Below, piece by piece: positions 17,992 through 26,075 of a DNA stretch of 64,000 nt (positions are counted from its first letter, which is position 1; each line of letters opens with the position of its first letter). The stretch lies in contig CAXBNI010000001.1 in the NCBI GenBank assembly GCA_963977105.1, positions 62,001 through 126,000 of the forward strand. Reading direction: 5' to 3'. Under the pieces are notes generated by a model. That model had not been told where the DNA came from. It did not search any database and worked only from the letters and a program-made list of their open reading frames with translations. Position numbers and translations under genes: made by a program. The stretch is from UBA2705 sp963977105 (lineage in GTDB: Bacteria > Pseudomonadota > Alphaproteobacteria > Micavibrionales > Micavibrionaceae).

Positions 17992-18618
17992 ATGACATTT
18001 GAATTGCCACAATTACCGTTTGCCTATGATGCGCTTGAGCCACATATGAGCAAAGAGACTTTTGAATATCACCACGACAAACACCACGCAGCATACGTTG
18101 CGAAGGGTAATGATTTGCTTGCAGGAAGCGGCCTTGAAGGCAAGACTTTGGAAGAAATCGTTATTGCTGCGGCGAAAGACCCAGCAAAAAAAGGTTTGTT
18201 CAACAATGCGGCGCAACATTGGAATCACAGCTTTTTCTGGAACTGCCTAAGCCCTGAAGGCGGCAAAGGCGCGCTGAGCGGTTCTTTGGCTGCGAAAATT
18301 GACGAAGCTTTTGGTAGCTATGATGCGTTCCAAGAAAAATTCGTTGCTTTATGCGTTGGTCAATTTGGTTCTGGTTGGGGCTGGCTTGTGATGGATAATG
18401 CAAGTGGCAAACTTGAACTTGTGAGCACATCAAATGCAGGCGTTCCGTTCACAGAAAACAAGACACCGCTTTTGACCTGTGATGTTTGGGAGCACGCTTA
18501 TTACATTGATTACCGCAATGCGCGCCCTAAATTCGTGGAATCTTTCCTTGAAAACATGGTGAACTGGGCATTTGTTGAAAGCTTGCTTGCTAAAGGCCCG
18601 TTAAAAATTGCGGCATAA
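17992..18618 (+). CDS. sodB: Iron superoxide dismutase
   Basis: A 208-residue cytoplasmic enzyme converting superoxide to peroxide and oxygen. The four metal ligands are visible: His27 in EYHHDKHH, His79 in AAQHWNHSFFW, and Asp165 and His169 in CDVWEHAYYIDY. The AAQHWNH segment with its Gln is typical of the Fe form. The ATG at 17992 follows AAAGGA and yields the standard MTFELPQLPF start. It is divergent from the NDUFAF6-like gene and followed by a terminator, so it is monocistronic. Confidence 0.96.
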   Translation: MTFELPQLPFAYDALEPHMSKETFEYHHDKHHAAYVAKGNDLLAGSGLEGKTLEEIVIAAAKDPAKKGLFNNAAQHWNHSFFWNCLSPEGGKGALSGSLAAKIDEAFGSYDAFQEKFVALCVGQFGSGWGWLVMDNASGKLELVSTSNAGVPFTENKTPLLTCDVWEHAYYIDYRNARPKFVESFLENMVNWAFVESLLAKGPLKIAA

Positions 18619-18642
18619 GTAATTTACGGCTTAAATATTGAT

Positions 18643-18680
18643 AAAAATGCTCTTATTTGTAGAAAATAAGGGCATTTTTT
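18643..18680 (+). terminator. Terminator after sodB
   Basis: An AT-rich inverted repeat, AAATGCTCTTATTT and AAAATAAGGGCATTT, with a short loop, followed by a T run. Confidence 0.75.
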
Positions 18681-18746
18681 GTGCTGTGGCTATGCGAGCA
18701 TCATATAGGCAAAAATTACCCATTTTTTTATGCATATTGAATGTGC

Positions 18747-18752
18747 TATAAT
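18747..18752 (+). promoter_or_regulatory. Possible -10 box upstream of flbT
   Basis: A perfect TATAAT lies about 108 bases before the flbT start. The region 17 bases upstream is only a T run, so the -35 element is poor. The leader that follows contains the direct repeat AGCATAGGA (at about 18819 and 18842), the second copy forming the ribosome site, and a small CTTTGGTTT...AAACAAAG hairpin. Confidence 0.3.
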
Positions 18753-18859
18753 GGTATATGACGTGAAGAAAAAGGCAGAAAGCCCGTCTTTGGTTTTTCA
18801 AACAAAGGTTAAGTAAGAAAAGCATAGGAAAGACGCAAATTAGCATAGGAGAGAATCTC

Positions 18860-19291
18860 ATGGCACTCGTAATAGACTTAAAGCCCCACGAAAAAATTCT
18901 AATCGGCGAGGCTGTTATCACCAATGATAAGCAGCGCACACGTATGCATATTGCGGGCGATGCCCCGATATTGCGTGAAAAGGATGTGATGCAGGAAGAT
19001 GACGCGTATACGCCTTGCGAGCGCATATATTTCCTTATTCAATGTATGTATCTGGCGCGTAAGCCGGAACTTTACTTTGACCAGTTTTATAAAGAAGCTG
19101 ACGCGATTAAAAGGGCGGCGCCTTCAACGGCATTATTTTTTATTAATATTACTAATTTCATCCTGAAAGAAAATTTCTACAAAGCGATGAAGCAGGCCAA
19201 AGAGCTAATGGCATTTGAAAAAGAGCTAATGGACAAGGCAACAGGTCAAGAAAATATCGACCCCGCCGCCGCCACAACAGAGAGCGCGTAA
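18860..19291 (+). CDS. flbT: Flagellin mRNA regulator FlbT
   Basis: A 143-residue alphaproteobacterial protein that acts after transcription on flagellin mRNA. The N-terminus MALVIDLKPHEKILIGEAV, the segment PILREKDVMQEDDAYTP and the following RIYFLIQCMYL all fit the family. AGGAGAGAATCTC precedes the ATG. The next gene, four bases on, is flaF, the usual partner. No flagellin gene is in this window, so the regulators stand apart from both the flagellin and the main flagellar cluster. Confidence 0.92.
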   Translation: MALVIDLKPHEKILIGEAVITNDKQRTRMHIAGDAPILREKDVMQEDDAYTPCERIYFLIQCMYLARKPELYFDQFYKEADAIKRAAPSTALFFINITNFILKENFYKAMKQAKELMAFEKELMDKATGQENIDPAAATTESA

Positions 19292-19295
19292 GTAG

Positions 19296-19724
19296 ATGAG
19301 TAAAAATAAACCATATGCAGATGCCGCTGGCGCCTATAGTAAAAATGCACAGAGTCTGCCCAATGACCAGCGTGAAATAGAAGCGCGGGTTCTTGTTAAG
19401 TCAGCCAATGCCTTGGAAGATATTAAACAGCATTGGAGCGATGATGAAAAATGGAGTGGGTTAGACAAGGAAGAAATCTTGTCAGACTGCCTGCTTTATA
19501 ACCGCAATATTTGGCTGTTGTTCTATGATGCCGCGGTGGATAAGCCAGAGGAGGCTATCGAAAAGCGCCCTCATGCATTGCGCAATAACATTATAAACCT
19601 TGCTAATTTCATCTTTAAGCGTGAAATCGAAGTGTTGAGCAGTAAAGACATTGATAAGCTAGACAGCATTATCAACATTAACCGCGAAATTTCCGCAGGT
19701 TTAATGGTAAAGCATCCGCGCTAA
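19296..19724 (+). CDS. flaF: Flagellar biosynthesis regulator FlaF
   Basis: A 142-residue cytoplasmic protein. The family features are YADAAGAYSKNAQ at the start, the central LLYNRNIWLLFYDAA and the NNIINLANFIFKRE helix. FlaF works with FlbT; in Caulobacter it promotes flagellin translation or secretion while FlbT represses it. It starts four bases after flbT without its own clear ribosome site, so translation is probably coupled. Confidence 0.92.
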   Translation: MSKNKPYADAAGAYSKNAQSLPNDQREIEARVLVKSANALEDIKQHWSDDEKWSGLDKEEILSDCLLYNRNIWLLFYDAAVDKPEEAIEKRPHALRNNIINLANFIFKREIEVLSSKDIDKLDSIININREISAGLMVKHPR

Positions 19725-19829
19725 ATCATGACTATTCCCCGTTAATAGATTGTCGCCCCCTATAGGAATATGGAGTGCGTTTGTGTAATATGGCCCCATC
19801 AGATTAACGATGAAGCAATAGGAATATTC

Positions 19830-20486
19830 ATGTCAGAACAAAGTCTCAATTTTTATAAATACGGTAATGAAAAAGCGCCTAAAAATTTGGTGATTTTGCT
19901 GCATGGCTATGGCTCAAATGGGCAAGACTTGATCTCGCTCGCACCGGAATGGGCGGGGGGCATGGCTGATACGCTCTTTATCTCGCCTGATGCGCCGTTT
20001 CCTTGTGAGATGTCTGGTTTTGGCTTTCAGTGGTTTTCATTAGAAAACCGCCGAGATGATATTATGATCGCCAATATTCAGCAAGCGGTGCCGCTTTTGA
20101 ATAACTTTATCGCGACATGCGCCAAAACGTACAATATTGCTTATGATAAAATTGCCTTAGTTGGGTTTTCACAAGGGACAATGATGTCTTTATATGTAGC
20201 GCCGCGCCATGATGAAGTTTTTGCAGGTGTGCTGGGGTATTCAGGTGCGCTGCTTGATGGGCAGTCTATTTTAGACGCGCCAGATAACTATAAAAAATTT
20301 CCAATATCACTGCGTCATGGTGATGCTGATGAGGTTGTACCTGTTGAAATGTTTGAACAAGCCCATGCGTTTTTGCAAAAAGCAGGTTATAGCATTGAAG
20401 GCCATATTGTCCCCGGTTTGGGGCATGGTATTGACCAAGATGGCGTCGCTAGCGGATTGAAATTCCTCAAGAAAGCTCTATATTAA
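19830..20486 (+). CDS. Carboxylesterase / lysophospholipase-like alpha/beta hydrolase
   Basis: A 218-residue single-domain hydrolase. The oxyanion region ILLHGYGSNGQDL, the nucleophile elbow GFSQGTMM, the acid in RHGDADEVVP and the histidine in GLGHGID make a complete triad. It resembles the short YpfH/acyl-thioesterase type family that acts on short esters or lysolipids. The ATG at 19830 has AGGA six bases upstream and gives the usual N-terminus. The natural substrate cannot be told. The gene stands alone, and the following 216 bases hold a promoter for the next gene. Confidence 0.87.
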   Translation: MSEQSLNFYKYGNEKAPKNLVILLHGYGSNGQDLISLAPEWAGGMADTLFISPDAPFPCEMSGFGFQWFSLENRRDDIMIANIQQAVPLLNNFIATCAKTYNIAYDKIALVGFSQGTMMSLYVAPRHDEVFAGVLGYSGALLDGQSILDAPDNYKKFPISLRHGDADEVVPVEMFEQAHAFLQKAGYSIEGHIVPGLGHGIDQDGVASGLKFLKKALY

Positions 20487-20532
20487 CGGGTATGTGACAG
20501 CGTGACGGACGATTGTCCACAAGTGCTCATTT

Positions 20533-20561
20533 TTGCGCTGACCATGAAAATATGTTATAAT
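20533..20561 (+). promoter_or_regulatory. Sigma70-type promoter before the HNH gene
   Basis: TTGCGC (20533-20538) and a perfect TATAAT (20556-20561) are separated by 17 bases. The leader to the start codon at 20703 would be about 135 bases. Confidence 0.55.
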
Positions 20562-20702
20562 TCAGTATATTAGCAGTTTTATGCTTTTTCTACCCACAGA
20601 TCTATCAACAAGTGAGTGAGGAAAGGCTGAGAATCTGATATGATGGCTATGTAGTATAGGTTGAGTTGCGACCTGTATCGCATTAAGCATAGGAGGCTGA
20701 GC

Positions 20703-21338
20703 ATGGCAGGCACTGAACATGGCAGAGGCGACCAACAGGCAATCACCCGAATGACGATGCGGGAGGTAGGGTTGAATACACCCTTGGAGCAATGCCCCGC
20801 ACTTATCCTAAATGCAGATTACCGTCCTTTAAGTTATTTCCCTTTATCTATATGGCCTTGGCAGGAAGCAGTTAAGGCCATTTTTCGTGGTTCGGTCCAT
20901 GTGATTTCCGAATATGATCGCATGGTGCATTCGCCAACAAATCAAATGAAGTTGCCAAGCGTTTTAGTGTTAAAAGATTATATTTCGCATAGCCGCCAGC
21001 CTGTTTTTACGCGGTTTAACTTATTCTTGCGTGATCGCTGGTCGTGCCAATATTGCGGCGATGAATATAAAACGCAGGACTTAACCTTTGACCATGTGAT
21101 ACCGCGTACATTGGGTGGTGGAACAAACTGGCAGAATATTGTCGCGGCTTGTCAGCCCTGTAACCTAAAGAAGGGCAGCAAGTTGCCACGTGAGTGTAAT
21201 ATGCACCCACTGCGAAAGCCCCATCAGCCAAGCCTTGGCGAGCTACAAGAATGCGGGCGCCATTTTCCGCCAAGTTTCTTGCATGAGAGCTGGAGTGATT
21301 ATTTGTATTGGGATACTGAACTTGAGAGTGACTTATAA
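20703..21338 (+). CDS. HNH endonuclease family protein
   Basis: A 211-residue protein. The C-terminal half is an HNH/zinc-ribbon nuclease domain: CQYCGD, the catalytic DHVIPRTLGG, the Asn in TNWQNIVAA and a closing CQPCNLKKG. The N-terminal half (ALILNADYRPLSYFPLSIW) is the module found in a widespread chromosomal HNH family in alphaproteobacteria, not a phage terminase. AGGAGG six bases before the ATG at 20703 fixes the start; an upstream TTG is not needed. It has its own promoter and no obvious methylase or antitoxin partner. The biological role of this family is unclear. Confidence 0.85.
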   Translation: MAGTEHGRGDQQAITRMTMREVGLNTPLEQCPALILNADYRPLSYFPLSIWPWQEAVKAIFRGSVHVISEYDRMVHSPTNQMKLPSVLVLKDYISHSRQPVFTRFNLFLRDRWSCQYCGDEYKTQDLTFDHVIPRTLGGGTNWQNIVAACQPCNLKKGSKLPRECNMHPLRKPHQPSLGELQECGRHFPPSFLHESWSDYLYWDTELESDL

Positions 21339-21357
21339 TAGCGCTCTCTAAGCCCGG

Positions 21358-21692
21358 CTAAACAATCAACTTACCGGTAATGTCGTCACGGTTACGCACT
21401 TTATGCGGTTTCTTACCTTTTTCTTTAATGTGTATTTCACCATTTTCATTAATGTTTATGGTGCAGCCATTGTCGAGCTTGTGATTTGATTTTGAAATTC
21501 GCCACTGAGTTTAATGCAGCCGTTTGCCTCTATTTTCAATGATTTTTCAAAGGCGGGGCTGTGCCTTTCTAGCCAGGCACCAACTCTTTCAGGGCAGGCG
21601 TCTTGACGCAGGCTGTAGGCATAAGTGTTAGGGGGGGGGCCAACTTTGAATTCGCCATAAGTTGAGGGTGCTGTCAATGAGTGCATTTGCAT
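21358..21692 (-). pseudogene. Orphan gene with a nine-G tract and a frameshift
   Basis: Reading leftwards from ATG at 21692, a frame runs through SLTAPSTYGEFKVGPPPN and KIEANGCIKLSGEF, then ends early. A second frame continues from about 21510 with HKLDNGCTININENGEIHI and KGKKPHKVRNRDDITGKLIV to a stop at 21358. The two halves look like parts of one protein: the ANGCIKLSGE and DNGCTININENGE segments are similar repeats. The coding strand contains nine consecutive C (nine G at 21631-21639). The second frame has a stop just before the junction, so a change in the tract alone would not join them. It could be a true pseudogene or a sequencing error. The protein family is not recognised. Confidence 0.5.
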
Positions 21693-21741
21693 CTTTCTTT
21701 TTTATATGGTAGATTATGGTAAATCTTGGGGTGTTTGAAGT

Positions 21742-21853
21742 ATGAAAAAAGGAATGTTTTATACGTAACTATCATTTTGATATCATAGACGACTATAATG
21801 CCGTCGCTGATTTTGAGCGAAGAATTGTTAAGCATGTCCCTGCGCAAGAGCAT
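21742..21853 (+). other. Frameshifted 5' part of the GNAT gene
   Basis: The GNAT reading frame is open upstream of 21854 and reads RNYHFDIIDDYNAVADFERR followed by IVKHVPAQEH, a plausible GNAT N-terminus, but it lacks a standard start codon. The ATG at 21742, with a GGGG/GAAG ribosome region before it, is in another frame and ends after eight codons. One base fewer in the A6 run (21745-21750) would join ATG to the GNAT frame. Confidence 0.5.
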
Positions 21854-22444
21854 ATGTTCTTTGCCAGACGTGATGAGCAGTGGTATGAAGACAATTTACG
21901 CGAAGGTGATTATGTTGTGGCCGCCTTTGATGGCGATAAGATTATAGGTAAGGGAATAGTCATGGAGCTTGCTGCGGATGAGATGGACACAGAATCTTTA
22001 AGGCAATTCGCGCATGCTTATGCCCCAAATAAATTGGCTGGAGATTTGTGCGGTACTTTTGTTGATCCAGAATACGCAGGGCAAGGGATTCAAAGACGCA
22101 TAATAGAACGCCGAGAAGCGCTAATGTCTTCTGGTAATGCAGAGTATCTAATTACAGTGACATTACCACAAAACTATAAGAGTATTGCATCTTGTTTAAA
22201 GTCAGGATTCACTATTGAAGGTACGGGCAAGTCTGATGCAGAAGGTAACCCATGGCTATATTTCCTTTGTAAACGTTTTGAAAAATCTTCTAACCTTGAG
22301 CGTAAGCAGTCTAAAGAAGTAGTTACTATATCGGCAGATGACGAGATACAAATTGTAGAAAGAATTAGAAGTGGCTGGCATGGTGTTAAATTAGAAGCCG
22401 CTGAGGATAAGTCACAGTCTCCATTAATGACTTTGGTCAAATAA
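21854..22444 (+). CDS. GNAT-family N-acetyltransferase
   Basis: The intact frame gives 196 residues with GNAT features: VVAAFDGDKIIGKGIVM (strands 2-3), the CoA-binding segment FVDPEYAGQGIQRRIIERRE, and a strand/helix around NYKSIASCLKSGFTIEGTGK. The C-terminal 55 residues are charged and unassigned. The ATG at 21854 lies inside the domain, so the true N-terminus probably begins upstream and is disrupted by a one-base shift in a run of six A (see 21742-21853). The substrate is unknown. If the shift is real, expression needs slippage or the gene is inactive. Confidence 0.75.
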   Translation: MFFARRDEQWYEDNLREGDYVVAAFDGDKIIGKGIVMELAADEMDTESLRQFAHAYAPNKLAGDLCGTFVDPEYAGQGIQRRIIERREALMSSGNAEYLITVTLPQNYKSIASCLKSGFTIEGTGKSDAEGNPWLYFLCKRFEKSSNLERKQSKEVVTISADDEIQIVERIRSGWHGVKLEAAEDKSQSPLMTLVK

Positions 22445-22460
22445 GTTTATAATATAATCT

Positions 22461-23318
22461 ATGTGGCTTATTCCTGCGGTTCTTTGTTTATTATTTTTGT
22501 GTTTTATGACCGTGTGGAATCAGCGTGTGCGTATGCCTGCCTTGCAGCTTAATTTGTGGCGCTGTTTATATATTTCCCTGCTTTTCGCACTGACATTGCC
22601 TTTTGTCGATTTCCCTACCGATATTCATTTCTACATAAGCGCGTTTGTCGCAGGGCTTGCGTCTATGACGGTGAGTACGAGCTTATTTTATACTGCGCGC
22701 GAACATAGCGCGCATATCGCGTCGTTATATATGCCGCTGGCAATGATTTTTACCTTTGTTACATGGTTGTTTTTTGACCCCGCATTGCTGGATGCCTATA
22801 TATCAATGCCTTTTAAGGCGGCGTTGATATTTATCGCGATGGTTGTCGCGAATATTGCCGTCATTAAAATGCGCCATATCCGCTTTACCCATACGTCATT
22901 TTTGGGTTTAGTGTTGTTAAATGCGGGGATGATTGCGGTTTCACAGATTTTGGTGAAAGGCAGTGCGCAGAACAGTCTTGATATGGTTTTGGTGCTGTCT
23001 TTTATTGTGTTTGTGGTGCAAGCCATTGCGACCTGGCTTTGGATGCTGGTACGCCGCGAGGATGTGGGTGCGGCACTGTTTAATAAGAATATAGCCGTAC
23101 TCTGCATTGTGAGCGCGCTATCCTGTATATGTTCATGGTATGCGGTTATATTGGCGCCTAATCCATCTTACTCTATTGCCGTATTGCTTGGTGCGCCGTT
23201 TATTCTGACGCTTTACCACCGCTATTATAAGCACGACATATCGCAGAGCCTTAAAGCAGGCGCAGTGATTACATTATGCAGTTTACTGATTGTGATATTG
23301 TCTTTCGGTGTCGCTTAA
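22461..23318 (+). CDS. DMT/EamA-like multi-pass transporter
   Basis: A 285-residue integral membrane protein with about nine to ten hydrophobic helices in two halves. A conserved-looking aromatic/arginine stretch (LNLWRCLYISLLFALTLPF) near the N-terminus and SIAVLLGAPFILTLYHRYY near the end fit the drug/metabolite transporter superfamily. It starts 16 bases after the GNAT gene and may be cotranscribed. Its stop overlaps that of the convergent RNase D-like gene by four bases. The substrate cannot be inferred. Confidence 0.65.
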   Translation: MWLIPAVLCLLFLCFMTVWNQRVRMPALQLNLWRCLYISLLFALTLPFVDFPTDIHFYISAFVAGLASMTVSTSLFYTAREHSAHIASLYMPLAMIFTFVTWLFFDPALLDAYISMPFKAALIFIAMVVANIAVIKMRHIRFTHTSFLGLVLLNAGMIAVSQILVKGSAQNSLDMVLVLSFIVFVVQAIATWLWMLVRREDVGAALFNKNIAVLCIVSALSCICSWYAVILAPNPSYSIAVLLGAPFILTLYHRYYKHDISQSLKAGAVITLCSLLIVILSFGVA

Positions 23319-23941
23319 AACGGATAGCTTAGAATGTCTTCATTCCACCAGCCTATAGCATCAAAGTAAGCACGATCAGGGATCATCGTCATCGCTTTAT
23401 CGGCAAGGTCCTGGCGGTTTTCGTGGCTGATGATGGCATCGAGTTTTTCTTTTAGCGCGTGGAGGTGGATGACGTCCTGACAGACATATTTTATCTGCTT
23501 GTCTGTAAGTTCTTCTGCGCCCCAGTAGCTGCTGGTTTCTGATTTATCAATTTTCTTGCCGAGAATATTTGATACCAGATCAAGATAGTTATGTGATGCG
23601 CCGTAAGTCTGACCGATGCGCGATGCTGTGCGTGTGCAGTAAACGTTTTGCGGCATAACGCCCAGATGCTTATAAAGATACGCAAGGTCGAGGCGGATCA
23701 TATGGCCTAAAAACACAGTGTTTGGCCTGTTGAGCAGTGTCTTCAAAATTGGCGCGTCATAGGCGGGGTCTTTACACTGTATAATATCAACCTGATTACG
23801 CACAGCGTCATAGATTTGAATAACGCATAGGCGGTCACGATTGATATTTAAACCCATCATTTCGCAATCTATAGCCAGTGAATGGCTATAGGCTCCGGCA
23901 TCAGGAATGTCGTTTTGGTAAATTTTATATGTATAGTTCAT
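23315..23941 (-). CDS. Short ribonuclease D-like 3'-5' exonuclease
   Basis: A 208-residue DEDD-family exonuclease. Exo I is SLAIDCEMMG (Asp25, Glu27), Exo II is in GHMIRLDLAYLY, and Exo III is YVCQDVIHLHAL with the Tyr-x3-Asp of the DEDDy type. It lacks the HRDC domains of full-length RNase D, which is normal for the short alphaproteobacterial form. The ATG at 23941 is preferred to an upstream GTG at 23950. It probably trims tRNA or other small RNAs. It lies 43 bases downstream of the nucleotidyltransferase-like gene on the same strand and may be cotranscribed with it. Confidence 0.85.
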   Translation of the reverse strand: MNYTYKIYQNDIPDAGAYSHSLAIDCEMMGLNINRDRLCVIQIYDAVRNQVDIIQCKDPAYDAPILKTLLNRPNTVFLGHMIRLDLAYLYKHLGVMPQNVYCTRTASRIGQTYGASHNYLDLVSNILGKKIDKSETSSYWGAEELTDKQIKYVCQDVIHLHALKEKLDAIISHENRQDLADKAMTMIPDRAYFDAIGWWNEDILSYPF

Positions 23942-23968
23942 GAAAGACACTCAGTGCTTAAAGTAAAG

Positions 23969-25225
23969 TTATATACGCAGGCTTTTCCATGGGTCGATGC
24001 CTGTTTGTGGTGTGGTGCCTTGTTGTTGCTGTGCGCGTCTGCGGTGCAAATCATCGACATAAATACGTTCAACATAATTATAGGTGATGCCGCCATAGGG
24101 CGCGGTCACGATTTCTGTTAGGTTTTCTACGTAATCAAAGTCGTCATTCTGCATTGCCGCGATAATATCACTAAGAATGTTTTTATCAAAAGGCACAGGG
24201 CCTTGTGCAATGAGGCTGTCTTTGCCGAAGGTAACGTCTTGTCCTGTTTGCATAGCGATGGCTTGTTTAAGCTGCCATATAAACTGGCCACGCACTTCTG
24301 TGGAACGATACAGGCCTTTTTTCTGACCCGTGCGTAAATCGCCAACATATTGGTTAAGCATGATGCGCATGCCATTGGAGTTGCTTTGTTCTTTTTCAGC
24401 GGCGGTAACAAGCTTGTAATCATTAACAGGTGCGTAGTGTTGATTGGCGGGGATTTGTGTATCGAGGTGGTTTAGTTGCTTCTGTATCGCCTGACAGTGT
24501 GCTTTATAGCCCGATATGTTGCCTTTGAGGCACTCATCGTGGCTTTTGACGATATCAGCATCAACGCCAGAGAGCATTGATTTTTGCAGATATTGCAGAC
24601 CCCGTGCACCTACAGACGATTCCCAAAGCAGATGAGAGCGTAAATAGCCTGTGGCGAGTGTTGGTACACCTTCATAGCCAAGGATTTTTTTATCTTGCAG
24701 TGTTGTTGCATTATCTAACGCATCTTCGAAACTTTGAATGCTTTTACGCAGCGTTTGAATTTGTGCGCTGTTCAGTTCTGATGGACCTTGGGCAAGAAAC
24801 TTGGTCGCTTTTTGTTTTAACGTCGGCAGTTTGTTTGCGCTATCGCTCAGCGGGTAAGCATCTAATATCATATTAAACAAAAATGGGAAGCGGCGTAAGT
24901 CGCGTGTATATTCGGCATGCGCATTTAAATAATCTACATCCATGATTTTAAAGTCGAGATTTACAGGGTGGGGATGGCCTGGGATATTGAGTGTTTCAGA
25001 AGCAAATTGTGCGGCTTCGTATTTATTTGGCAGCTTGTCATAGAGGATTACAAAATCAAAGTCGGAAGTATCAGAGGGGAGGTTCGTATTCTGTCCATTT
25101 AATTGTCGTGCCTGTGAACCGCAAAGCAGTAAAATAGGGGCATCAGCAAATTTTTGAGAAACATAGGGGCGGATGTTTGTATTAAAAAAGTGGAATGGAT
25201 CCCAAGATGATTGCAAGCTAGACAT
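23969..25225 (-). CDS. Nucleotidyltransferase-fold protein of unknown function
   Basis: A 418-residue protein. Residues about 30-100 show the polymerase-beta nucleotidyltransferase pattern: a CGSQARQ glycine-serine motif, then SDFDFVILYD with two aspartates, and a third in NLDFKIMDVD. The rest is helical, and the C-terminus has a basic/glutamine stretch (RRRAQQQQ). The ATG at 25225 is chosen for its AAGGAA site. It lies upstream of the RNase D-like gene on the same strand; RNA-end metabolism would be a reasonable theme, but neither substrate nor target is known. No HEPN-type partner was recognised beside it, so it is not a clear MNT/HEPN toxin-antitoxin pair. Confidence 0.6.
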   Translation of the reverse strand: MSSLQSSWDPFHFFNTNIRPYVSQKFADAPILLLCGSQARQLNGQNTNLPSDTSDFDFVILYDKLPNKYEAAQFASETLNIPGHPHPVNLDFKIMDVDYLNAHAEYTRDLRRFPFLFNMILDAYPLSDSANKLPTLKQKATKFLAQGPSELNSAQIQTLRKSIQSFEDALDNATTLQDKKILGYEGVPTLATGYLRSHLLWESSVGARGLQYLQKSMLSGVDADIVKSHDECLKGNISGYKAHCQAIQKQLNHLDTQIPANQHYAPVNDYKLVTAAEKEQSNSNGMRIMLNQYVGDLRTGQKKGLYRSTEVRGQFIWQLKQAIAMQTGQDVTFGKDSLIAQGPVPFDKNILSDIIAAMQNDDFDYVENLTEIVTAPYGGITYNYVERIYVDDLHRRRAQQQQGTTPQTGIDPWKSLRI

Positions 25226-25519
25226 ACGGCATTTTCCTTGTCGTAAGCGGTTCAACTAAAGTCTTTATCTTGGGAGTATCTCTCTATCATGCGTTTTTTC
25301 TTATGTCTATAGTTTTTTATGTCATTGTAATTGTTTTTATTTTATGTAAATTATATTTTGCTTATATTGTAAGCTGTACCCTTATGCGGGTAAGAAGCAC
25401 ATTATATAAAAATCATAATAAAACCAAAGGCATGAACAGAAGTTTTGCTATGCATTTTTACGATATGTTAATATTATGGAGTTATAAGTAAGGGTATAAA
25501 TAAAAGCGGGTATAAAATT
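25226..25519. other. Divergent intergenic region, very AT-rich
   Basis: It lies between the - strand nucleotidyltransferase-like gene and the + strand orphan at 25520. It must hold at least two promoters. A 73-codon open frame here starts with TTG, has no ribosome site and looks non-coding. No RNA gene or repeat was recognised. Confidence 0.5.
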
Positions 25520-25984
25520 ATGACAGCATTAATGAAAATGACACATCACGAGATTGACAACAGCTTACGGAACAACCCGTATACAGCGCGCGTCTTGCAT
25601 ACATATGAGCAACACCAAGATAATTGGGAGGCGCTAGATGAAAAGTTACAGCAGCTTGGTAATAGTTTTAATCAAGAGCGCGCATCTCTGCTTGGTATGC
25701 GTTCTCTTAAAGATGGAGATACGCATATTAACATGCGTTTTAATCCGCTGGCAGCGGGGGCGGATAAGGATATTCAGAGACTGCATAGTATTGAGGTAGG
25801 GCAAGCGCTTTTGGAAAGTATTCATTGCGGCGAAGAGCAGTTATATTTAAAGATGAGCGCAGCGGTTCAGGGTGTTAGGCCGTTCAGTGGTGGTCTTACA
25901 GTGGCTTCTCAATTTTATCGCGAGCGAGAAAACGCTGCGGCAGATGATAAGCCTAAAGAACGGTTCCCGATCAACACGCTTTAG
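25520..25984 (+). CDS. Uncharacterised soluble protein
   Basis: A 154-residue protein that I do not recognise. It is hydrophilic and mostly helical, without signal peptide or membrane segment. The N-terminus is MTALMKMTHHEIDNSLRNNP, the middle contains SFNQERASLLGMRSLKDGDT, and the C-terminus is charged and probably disordered (ERENAAADDKPKERFP). The ribosome site is weak. It is followed by a strong bidirectional terminator and stands as a single gene. Confidence 0.55.
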   Translation: MTALMKMTHHEIDNSLRNNPYTARVLHTYEQHQDNWEALDEKLQQLGNSFNQERASLLGMRSLKDGDTHINMRFNPLAAGADKDIQRLHSIEVGQALLESIHCGEEQLYLKMSAAVQGVRPFSGGLTVASQFYRERENAAADDKPKERFPINTL

Positions 25985-26010
25985 TGCAGATCTGACTTAA
26001 TGATAAGAAA

Positions 26011-26040
26011 AAGCCTTGCAGAATATTCCGCAAGGCTTTT
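26011..26040. terminator. Bidirectional terminator between an orphan and rpsP
   Basis: AAGCCTTGC (26011-26019) and GCAAGGCTT (26030-26038) enclose a loop containing the palindrome GAATATTC. Runs of T follow on both strands. It ends the + strand orphan and the - strand ffh-rpsP unit. Confidence 0.85.
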
Positions 26041-26075
26041 GTTTTATTCCGACGATAAAGACTTTACAGCATTTA

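Noticed and set aside
20703..21338. HNH gene as part of a phage or restriction system
   Set aside because: No terminase, portal, methylase or specificity gene is nearby, and its N-terminal module belongs to a chromosomal family.
21480..21640. Phase variation by the G9 tract as the sole explanation of the split orphan gene
   Set aside because: The second frame has a stop upstream of the junction, so changing the tract length alone cannot join the two halves.
25270..25491. A 73-codon hydrophobic open frame on the + strand
   Set aside because: It starts with TTG, lacks a ribosome site and lies in very AT-rich DNA where hydrophobic frames arise by chance.
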